Assembly: GCA_024695505.1 (NCBI GenBank)
Contig: JAILIB010000139.1
Span: 1 to 39,716 of the forward strand
Reading direction: 5' to 3'
DNA: 39,716 bases
DNA from: Saccharofermentans sp.
GTDB lineage: Bacteria > Bacillota > Clostridia > Saccharofermentanales > Saccharofermentanaceae
This document shows positions 34,671 to 39,716 of the stretch, in pieces. Each line of letters opens with the position of its first letter. Position 1 is the first letter of the stretch. Under the pieces are notes generated by a model, which searched no databases, was not told where the DNA came from, and was given only the letters and a program-made list of their open reading frames with translations. Made by a program: the position numbers and the translations under genes.

Positions 34671-35771
34671 TCAGATCCCGAAAAGTCCCTTAACGGCTTC
34701 CTTGTTGACCTTGGAGCCGATGACGACGATCTTTCCGGTGACGTCAGAAGCTCCTGTGCGGACATCTGATTCACCCGGAACGTAGTCGAAATGGATCCAC
34801 TCGCCGTTTTCTCCTGCAACGATGCCCTTTGAACGGAGGATCATGCCGTACTTCGAGTTTTCATCAAGAGATTCGAGAGCAGCCTTTATCTGATCCTGCG
34901 TGAAGCGCTTTGAAGTCTCGAATCCGATGGAATCGAATACCTCGTCGGCATGATGATGGTGATGCTCATGTTCATGTTCGTGCTCATGCTCGTCTTCATC
35001 ATGGTCGTGGTGATGATGGTGATGCTCGTGCTCGTGATCGTGTTCATCCTCATCGTCATCGTCGTCGTCGTGATGGTGGTGAGACCTGCACTCCTCGCAG
35101 TCACAGTCCTCATCGTGGTCGTGGTGATGGTGATGCTCGTGCTCCTCGGCTTCAAGAAGGGCCGCAGCCATGTCAGCGGCTGTGATGGGCTCTTCGATTG
35201 CCTTGAGGATTTGTACTCCGGAGAGCTCGTCCCAGGGCGTGGTGATTATCTGTGAATGATCGTTGATCGCGCGGATGAGTTCTATAGCCTGATCGAGCTT
35301 GTCCTGTGCGATGTTGCCCGTACGGCTGAGGATTATCGTTCCCGCGTACTTGATCTGGTTTTCATAGAATTCCTTGAAGTTCTTGAGGTAAACTCGGCAC
35401 TTGGAAGCGTCGATGACAGTAACAGTTCCGCAGATCTCCGTGCCTTCAACGCGCTTGACTGCAGCAACGACGTCAGAGAGTTTGCCTACGCCGGAGGGCT
35501 CGATGAGGATCCTGTCGGGAGAGAACTTATCGATGACTTCCTTGAGAGCCGTGCCGAAATCGCCTACGAGGCTGCAGCAGATACAGCCGGAGTTCATCTC
35601 GGTGATCTCGATGCCCGTTTCCTTGAGAAAACCGCCGTCGATTCCGATCTGGCCGAATTCGTTCTCGATGAGGACAAGCTTTGCTCCGTTGTATCCGTCA
35701 GCAATGAGCTTTTTGATGAGCGTTGTCTTTCCTGCTCCGAGAAATCCTGAGAAAATGTCTACTTTTGTCAT
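34671..35771 (-). CDS. COG0523 (CobW/P47K) metallochaperone-like GTPase with His-rich linker
   Basis: A 366-aa protein. P-loop GFLGAGKT (residues 9-16), the metal-binding CxCC motif GCICCSL (about 62-68), and LIEPSGVGK. At about 147-153, where GTP-specific NKxD is expected, the sequence is ILSRTGN, so the guanine-recognition motif seems lost or changed. Residues about 209-274 are nearly all His, Asp and Glu, with a small Cys cluster (CDCEEC), a strong metal-buffering segment. A CobW C-terminal domain follows (DSIGFETSKRFTQDQIKAAL). The family supplies Zn or other metals to client proteins. AGAGGCG precedes the ATG. It is paired with a second COG0523 gene 16 bases upstream. Which metal is unknown. 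Confidence 0.9.
   Translation of the reverse strand: MTKVDIFSGFLGAGKTTLIKKLIADGYNGAKLVLIENEFGQIGIDGGFLKETGIEITEMNSGCICCSLVGDFGTALKEVIDKFSPDRILIEPSGVGKLSDVVAAVKRVEGTEICGTVTVIDASKCRVYLKNFKEFYENQIKYAGTIILSRTGNIAQDKLDQAIELIRAINDHSQIITTPWDELSGVQILKAIEEPITAADMAAALLEAEEHEHHHHHDHDEDCDCEECRSHHHHDDDDDDEDEHDHEHEHHHHHHDHDEDEHEHEHEHEHHHHHADEVFDSIGFETSKRFTQDQIKAALESLDENSKYGMILRSKGIVAGENGEWIHFDYVPGESDVRTGASDVTGKIVVIGSKVNKEAVKGLFGI
34950..35147 (-). repeat. Low-complexity CAT/CAC/GAC/GAA tract encoding the His/Asp/Glu-rich linker
   Basis: About 200 bases of near-simple sequence on the minus strand encode the metal-binding linker. The opposite strand reads as artificial Met/Val-rich ORFs in the track. Such tracts can change length between strains. 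Confidence 0.8.
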
Positions 35772-35787
35772 TTATATCGCCTCTTTC

Positions 35788-36738
35788 TTAGTTGAAATAG
35801 ATTACGTCGTTATCCGGCTTTGAAGTGAGCGCGTACTCTTCTGCCTGGAGGCAGGGGACAGCGATCTTCTGGCCGTCAGGGGTTTTGTCTTCAAAATATC
35901 TCACGGTTCCGGTGACCTTGAGCCACTGTCCTGCGGGGAAGCCGGGCTTGATCTGGTAAAGGCAGAGGATGCCCATCGGCTGAAGGTCTGCGGCGCAGCA
36001 GGTGTAAGCCTGGCGCTCTAAGGCGAATGCCTTCCCGCGGTACTCCGGGATCGGGATAGCCTCTCCGATGAGGCTTACGCGCTTGCCTTCGTAGCGTGCG
36101 CGGTTGTCCATGGAATCCGTATAGAAAAGACCGAAATCGTCTGCCGATATGTGGCAGGGATTCGCCTTGAGGTCATAGGGAAGATGGTCTTCGATCCTTA
36201 CGATCTCATTGTTCTTTGAAACGAAGTTGATGCTCATTCCTGGGTTGACTGCCTTGACGGAAGCTCTCATCTTGGGGAGGTTGTCGTTATCAGGGTCAAC
36301 GCGGTTGAATATGACAGTGTCGCCGTACCTGTAGTAATCGGCGAAGAAAGTTGTCATGTTCTTGAGTGAATTGCTGTAGGTCGAGGCATCGATCACGACG
36401 ACGGCCGCAGCAAGCGCCCAACGGTCGGGAACGTCGACCTTGTCGAAGAACTCCGCGGGGGAAACCGTGCCGTTCCATTCGATGAAGACTACGGACGGGG
36501 AATACTTCTCCTCGATGTCGAAGGTCATTTCCTTGGTGACTTCGTCTGTCTCGCAGTTTATTACCACGGGTTTTACTCCGCCAAGGTGCTCTTCGTCGTA
36601 TTCTTCGTCACCCTCTTCGGTGCAGATTACGACAGACCTGCGGTTCTTGAAGTTATCGTTGGTCAGCCAGGAACAGATGCAGGAAGTCTTGCCGCTGTCG
36701 AGGAATCCCGTAAAGAAATAAACCAGACAATCATCCAT
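35788..36738 (-). CDS. COG0523-like GTPase fused to a DUF1980/TIGR03943-like domain
   Basis: A 316-aa protein. P-loop GFLDSGKT (residues 11-18), VVFIEWNG as a Walker-B-like strand and FNRVDPD (near 145, equivalent to NKxD) form a CobW-like G domain; the CxCC metal motif of the family is not visible. From about residue 215, GKRVSLIGEAIPIPEYRG, RQAYTCCAADLQPMGIL and GQWLKVTGTVRYF match the beta domain of the YcgQ/TIGR03943 (DUF1980) family, whose CCAAD is a hallmark. That family is often linked with metal-responsive COG0523 loci. AGAGG is nine bases before ATG. A palindrome lies just upstream. First gene of a likely operon with the His-rich GTPase. Confidence 0.82.
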   Translation of the reverse strand: MDDCLVYFFTGFLDSGKTSCICSWLTNDNFKNRRSVVICTEEGDEEYDEEHLGGVKPVVINCETDEVTKEMTFDIEEKYSPSVVFIEWNGTVSPAEFFDKVDVPDRWALAAAVVVIDASTYSNSLKNMTTFFADYYRYGDTVIFNRVDPDNDNLPKMRASVKAVNPGMSINFVSKNNEIVRIEDHLPYDLKANPCHISADDFGLFYTDSMDNRARYEGKRVSLIGEAIPIPEYRGKAFALERQAYTCCAADLQPMGILCLYQIKPGFPAGQWLKVTGTVRYFEDKTPDGQKIAVPCLQAEEYALTSKPDNDVIYFN

Positions 36739-36754
36739 AAGTTTCTACCTCTTT

Positions 36755-36805
36755 TATTACACGTGTATTATTTTGTCCTCTGTTTTTAATTATTTCAAGA
36801 CAAAA
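36755..36805. promoter_or_regulatory. Candidate promoter and operator upstream of the COG0523 operon
   Basis: TACACGTGTA (36758-36767) is a perfect 10-bp palindrome, extended to 16 bases with one mismatched pair. On the minus strand TTGAAA-17-CAAAAT lies just upstream, so the palindrome would overlap the transcription start. TTTTGTC (36771-36777) and GACAAAA (36799-36805) form a second, wider inverted repeat. It does not look like the Bacillus Zur box. Confidence 0.4.
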
Positions 36806-36851
36806 AAGGTATAAAATCAGTTCCGTAAAGTTTTTATATTTGGGAGAAATA

Positions 36852-37850
36852 ATGAAATCTGTCACGATCGGCGGAGTCACAATAAAGGGGAACGTAGCGC
36901 TCTCGCCGATGGCGGGAGTGAGCCACGTTGCGTACCGCGGGATCTGCAGGGAAAAGGGCGCTTCCTATGCGCCTACAGAACTGGTTTCCGCCCGCTCGAT
37001 CAGATATAACGGCCTTGAAAAGAGCATGCAGTACCTGAGGATCGACCCCGAAACTGAGGGCGTTACGGCGATCCAGCTCTTCGGCTCGGAACCGGACGAT
37101 TTCACCGCCGCCATAGACAAGATCATGGAACATCCGCTTCTTTCAAAGGTGGATATCATCGACATAAATATGGGCTGTCCCGTGCCCAAGGTCGTTAAGA
37201 CCGGAGCAGGAAGCGCACTCATGAACGATCCTGAGACTGCCGCTTCCATAGTCAGGGCATGCAAGGCCGCGCTTGAGGGAGCTCCCAGACACATACCGGT
37301 TACGGTCAAGACCAGGATCGGCTTTGACCCGGGCGATTCGGGCAGGCCGGATCTCGCCAGAGCCGTTGCCGATGCGGGCTGTGACATGCTCTGTGTTCAC
37401 GGCCGTACAAGGCCTCAGATGTACACGGGTTCCTGTGACAGAAAAGCCATAGCCTTGATGAAAGAGGCAATTAGGGGTTATGATATACCGTTTTTCGCGA
37501 ACGGCGATGTGACTGACGGACCGTCTGCAGCATCGCTCATCGGGGAAACGGGCGCGGACGGCGTCATGATAGGGAGAGCCGCAAGAGGGAATCCCTGGAT
37601 CTTTGAAGAAGTCAGCGCTTTCCTCGAAGGAAGACCGGCTCCAAATCCGCCTTCGGAACGCGAAAGGAAGGAAATGCTCATAAGAGAGCTTAAGGGAAGA
37701 TGCCTTTATTGCGAAGAGGAATTTGCGGTAAGGGAGTTCCGCAGCGTAATGCCGTTTTACGTCAAGGGCATACGCGGTGCGGCACAGTTGAAGGTCAGGC
37801 TCTGTTCGGCTCTGACCGTGAATGAGATAAAGGAGATATTGGAACTTTGA
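36852..37850 (+). CDS. tRNA-dihydrouridine synthase
   Basis: The track uses TTG 36840; ATG at 36852 has GGGAG five bases upstream (332 aa). A flavoenzyme TIM barrel of the Dus family that reduces uridine in the tRNA D-loop. VALSPMAGVSHVAYRGIC binds FMN, VTAIQLFGSEP is typical, the catalytic Cys is in DINMGCPVPKVVKTGAGSAL, VTVKTRIGFD gives the phosphate-binding Lys, and CVHGRTRPQMYTG and DGVMIGRAARGNPWIF are family signatures. The sequence is closest in style to DusB, but the subtype is not certain. It overlaps the next gene by four bases. Divergent from the COG0523 operon. Confidence 0.93.
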   Translation: MKSVTIGGVTIKGNVALSPMAGVSHVAYRGICREKGASYAPTELVSARSIRYNGLEKSMQYLRIDPETEGVTAIQLFGSEPDDFTAAIDKIMEHPLLSKVDIIDINMGCPVPKVVKTGAGSALMNDPETAASIVRACKAALEGAPRHIPVTVKTRIGFDPGDSGRPDLARAVADAGCDMLCVHGRTRPQMYTGSCDRKAIALMKEAIRGYDIPFFANGDVTDGPSAASLIGETGADGVMIGRAARGNPWIFEEVSAFLEGRPAPNPPSERERKEMLIRELKGRCLYCEEEFAVREFRSVMPFYVKGIRGAAQLKVRLCSALTVNEIKEILEL

Positions 37851-38479
37851 CAGAATTGATCCTGATAGGCATTGGCGTCATCATCGGTGCGATCATCTGC
37901 TTCAACGGCTATAAGATATTCCGTGTATGCCTTGCGGTGCTCGGAGGAATGCTCGGTTACATTTTGGGAGACTTTATATGCAATCTGGCGCAGGGCCAGG
38001 GCCAGCCTGTCTCTTTGCTGGCAAGGCTCCTGATCACGGGAATCCCTGCCATTGCTCTTGCCATAGCTTCATTTGCTCTTTACATGAAAGCGCTGATCGG
38101 TCTGACCGCCTTATTTTGTGCCTACTTCGTTTATAAAGATTACGGAAGCCTTTTCCCGGGAAACGGCCCTTCAAAGGCGCTGATGTCACTTCTGGCCGGT
38201 TTTGTGGCGGGCCTTTTGCTTGGCGTCATCGTGTATTTCGCCCAGAAATGGACCATTTGCTTTTTTACGGCTTTTCTCGGAGCGCGCATCATCGCTTCGG
38301 CGACCGCGCCGTTTCTTTGGGGATTGTTAAAGGATAACCAGTATGCGCTGTATTTCCAGGACACGCTTTTGGGGACGAGGATTACCGAAACACCGGCCCT
38401 TACCGCAAGTTTTATAATCGTTGCTTTTACGGCTGCGGGACTGGTCGTTCAGTTGAAATCCTCAAAAAAGCGTAAATAA
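37847..38479 (+). CDS. Polytopic membrane protein, DUF4203/TMEM198-like
   Basis: A 210-aa protein made of about seven membrane segments with many small residues and glycine-zipper motifs (GIGVIIGAIICFNGYKIF, LAVLGGMLGYILGDF, SLLAGFVAGLLLGVIVYFA). This pattern resembles DUF4203/TMEM198 proteins, whose function is unknown. It ends in a short basic cytoplasmic tail (KSSKKRK). The start is TTG at 37847, overlapping the upstream stop as TTGA, with AAGGAG about eleven bases before it, so it is translationally coupled to the tRNA-modification gene. There is no sign of substrate or partner. The gene is real by coupling and coding quality, the family assignment is tentative. Confidence 0.72.
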   Translation: MTELILIGIGVIIGAIICFNGYKIFRVCLAVLGGMLGYILGDFICNLAQGQGQPVSLLARLLITGIPAIALAIASFALYMKALIGLTALFCAYFVYKDYGSLFPGNGPSKALMSLLAGFVAGLLLGVIVYFAQKWTICFFTAFLGARIIASATAPFLWGLLKDNQYALYFQDTLLGTRITETPALTASFIIVAFTAAGLVVQLKSSKKRK

Positions 38480-38496
38480 AGCAATAAAAAAATCAA

Positions 38497-38525
38497 TTGA
38501 CCGAACGCACATATCTTGTTATTAT
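38497..38525 (+). promoter_or_regulatory. Strong consensus-like promoter in an intergenic region
   Basis: TTGACC at 38497-38502 and TATTAT at 38520-38525 with an exact 17-base spacer, one of the best matches in the window. No ordinary gene follows on this strand; transcription would meet a hairpin about 25 bases after the predicted start. Confidence 0.55.
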
Positions 38526-38531
38526 TTGGCT

Positions 38532-38583
38532 AGTAATGAGGCGATTGAATAGGGGACCTCAGTTACTGAGGTCAAGTTTTTAA
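38532..38583 (+). ncRNA. Possible very short transcript with terminator hairpin
   Basis: From the promoter above, transcription would begin near 38532 and end after GACCTCAG-tta-CTGAGGTC (8 bp perfect stem, 38555-38573) and a TTTTT run, giving about 50 nt. It contains a 15-codon ORF (38536-38583, MRRLNRGPQLLRSSF) without a ribosome site. The simpler reading is a terminator for the 37847 gene, 75 bases upstream, with a chance promoter. Tentative. Confidence 0.35.
38555..38581 (+). terminator. Intrinsic terminator after the membrane-protein gene
   Basis: A perfect 8-bp stem (GACCTCAG/CTGAGGTC) with a three-base loop is followed by AAGTTTTT. It is the only good terminator downstream of the tRNA-dihydrouridine synthase/membrane protein pair. 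Confidence 0.75.
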
Positions 38584-38625
38584 TTTCTTTACGACAGTTT
38601 TCTTAATCTATCCCTTATTCCATGT

Positions 38626-38659
38626 CGATGGCATCTTGATTCGTATCAAGATGCCATCG
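38626..38659. repeat. Perfect 15-bp inverted repeat with four-base loop
   Basis: CGATGGCATCTTGAT and ATCAAGATGCCATCG flank TCGT. The stem is longer than usual for a terminator and lacks a clean T-run on either strand (TATATTTT on the plus strand starts a few bases later). It lies 42 bases from the dehydrogenase stop and could end that transcript, stabilise an RNA end or bind a protein. Confidence 0.7.
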
Positions 38660-38700
38660 GTATATTTTGGGGAATTTTTCGGGCGGCACTTCAAGCGCGA

Positions 38701-39666
38701 TCAGTTAACAACGTTTACCGGACTGCCTTTGAGGAACGCGTCAAGATTATCGGCCGCGGCTTCGATCAGCCTGACCCTTGTTTCTTTTGCTGCCCATGCG
38801 ATATGGGGAGTGATCACACAGTTGGGAGCGCCCAGAAGCGGATTTTCGGGAAGCATTGGCTCAACCGTGACAACGTCTGCTCCATAACCTCCGAGAAGTC
38901 CTGAATCGAGAGCTTCGCGAACGGCCTTTTCGTCAACGACCGGGCCTCTCGCGCAGTTAATGAAGAACGCGCCCTTTTTCATCGAGGCGAGACGGTCTTT
39001 GTTTATGAGTTCCCTGGTCTCGGGCGTGAGAGGACAGTGGACCGATATAACATCAGCGGTCTTTATGCCTTCGTCCAAAGTCGTGAAGGGGATCTCGTAC
39101 CCGTCGATAACGGCTGAACCTTCTTCAGCGCGGTGGGGTACGGCAGATACCTTCATTCCGAGTGCTGAGGCGATAGCGGCTACGCGCCTTCCGATCTTGC
39201 CAAAGCCGAAGATCAGCATGTTCTTTCCGACAAGTTCTGTCAAAGGAGCAAGGAAATAACTGAATTGAGGACTCCTGCACCAGCCGCCGTCCATTACGTC
39301 GGAGCTGTGCATGCCGGGACGGCTTGCGAGCTCAAGAAGGAGGGCGATGGTCATCTGCGCGGTCGCGAAGGTCGCGTATTCAGGGACATTCGTCACCGTT
39401 ATTCCGAGTTTTTTGCATTCCCCGAGGTCGACTACGTTGTAGCCTGTCGCCAGGACGCCAATGTATTTGAGGTCAGGAAGGTTTCTTAAAGTGTCCGCGT
39501 CAAAAACGGTCTTGTTCGTGATGCAGATCTCAGCGCCCTTTGAGCGCTCCACGACCTGATCTTTTGCCGTGTAGTCATATGCCGTAACTTCGCCGAAACG
39601 CTCCAGGGGTGCCCAGGAAGCGTCACCCGGGTTTGCGCCGGCACCGTCAAGGATCACTATCTTCAT
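38701..39666 (-). CDS. D-2-hydroxyacid dehydrogenase (glycerate dehydrogenase-like)
   Basis: The track starts at ATG 39708, but ATG at 39666 (MKIVILDGAG) matches the family N-terminus and follows AAAGGACGG, giving 321 aa, the usual length. NAD-binding GFGKIGRRVAAIASALGM, and catalytic residues Arg in HCPLTPETRELI/NCARGPVVDE, Glu further on, and His in ITPHIAWAAKE are seen. ITPHIAWA is common in hydroxypyruvate reductases/glycerate dehydrogenases (HprA type). It interconverts 2-hydroxy and 2-keto acids with NAD(H); substrate inferred only. The operon upstream is outside the window. Confidence 0.92.
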   Translation of the reverse strand: MKIVILDGAGANPGDASWAPLERFGEVTAYDYTAKDQVVERSKGAEICITNKTVFDADTLRNLPDLKYIGVLATGYNVVDLGECKKLGITVTNVPEYATFATAQMTIALLLELASRPGMHSSDVMDGGWCRSPQFSYFLAPLTELVGKNMLIFGFGKIGRRVAAIASALGMKVSAVPHRAEEGSAVIDGYEIPFTTLDEGIKTADVISVHCPLTPETRELINKDRLASMKKGAFFINCARGPVVDEKAVREALDSGLLGGYGADVVTVEPMLPENPLLGAPNCVITPHIAWAAKETRVRLIEAAADNLDAFLKGSPVNVVN

Positions 39667-39716
39667 GATTGTTTTCCGTCCTTTGTGAATTTTCAAATAA
39701 TGTAACATTCTGGCGG

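Noticed and set aside
34940-35150. CRISPR or satellite array in the CAT/GAC-rich region
   Set aside because: There are no fixed-length repeats and spacers; it is in-frame low-complexity coding sequence.
34910-35255. Plus-strand ORFs rich in Met/Val or His/Arg across the His-rich tract
   Set aside because: They are translations of the complement of a simple-sequence His/Asp/Glu tract and not genes.
38536-38583. 15-codon ORF MRRLNRGPQLLRSSF as a real peptide gene
   Set aside because: It has no ribosome site, starts almost at the predicted transcript start and coincides with a terminator stem; there is no downstream gene for it to control.

Overview
The window looks like chromosome from a Gram-positive anaerobe of the Clostridia, perhaps a rumen or gut lineage related to Ruminococcaceae or Saccharofermentans. 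This is inferred from Firmicute-style GGAGG ribosome sites, frequent TTG/GTG starts, lipoproteins with Thr/Glu-rich linkers, an exosortase G locus (a Gram-positive exosortase type) and overall gene content. No rRNA, tRNA, CRISPR array, insertion sequence or phage gene was seen. No gene-free stretch exceeds 300 bases; the longest are about 220 bases (25451-25670 and 38480-38700) and 206 bases (11881-12086).

Layout. (1) 1-6247 (+): a signalling operon with a receiver/HD-GYP c-di-GMP phosphodiesterase (cut by the left edge), a hybrid histidine kinase with receiver and HPt, and a second hybrid kinase fused to a DegV fatty-acid-binding domain. (2) 6302-11880: a SpoU-family RNA methyltransferase, a secreted 5'-nucleotidase-like protein, two uncharacterised envelope proteins and a type-B carboxylesterase. 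(3) 12087-19820 (+): a tightly coupled six-gene exosortase G (XrtG) operon: CTERM substrate, XrtG, GT2 glycosyltransferase, membrane protein with a degenerate GGDEF-like domain, pterin-synthase-like protein without its catalytic Cys, and a large polytopic membrane protein. (4) 19964-22274 (+): a Na/Pi cotransporter-PhoU protein and TrmL. (5) 22332-25450 (-): a polar amino-acid ABC transporter and a zinc-ribbon membrane protein with an Arg/Ser-rich tail. (6) 25671-27901 (+): a saccharopine-dehydrogenase-like protein and a PAS-GGDEF diguanylate cyclase. (7) 27923-29752 (-): a DeoB-DeoC fusion. (8) 29884-31776 (+): a lipoprotein and a DEAD-box helicase. (9) 31777-36738 (-): TrkH, TrkA and two COG0523 (CobW-like) GTPases, one His-rich and one fused to a DUF1980-like domain. 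(10) 36852-39666: a tRNA-dihydrouridine synthase, a membrane protein, an intergenic region with two perfect hairpins and a good promoter, and a D-2-hydroxyacid dehydrogenase.

How the parts fit. c-di-GMP can be made (26963 gene) and degraded (first gene) within the window. The HPt of the 852-codon kinase could link both kinases to the HD-GYP receiver. The exosortase operon is the clearest little-studied system: a surface protein with two similar 'IDGxxSDW' domains carries a C-terminal sorting signal directly upstream of its likely processing enzyme. Two fusions stand out as reading-frame facts: kinase-DegV and DeoB-DeoC. Functional statements are inferred from motifs recognised by eye; no database search was run.
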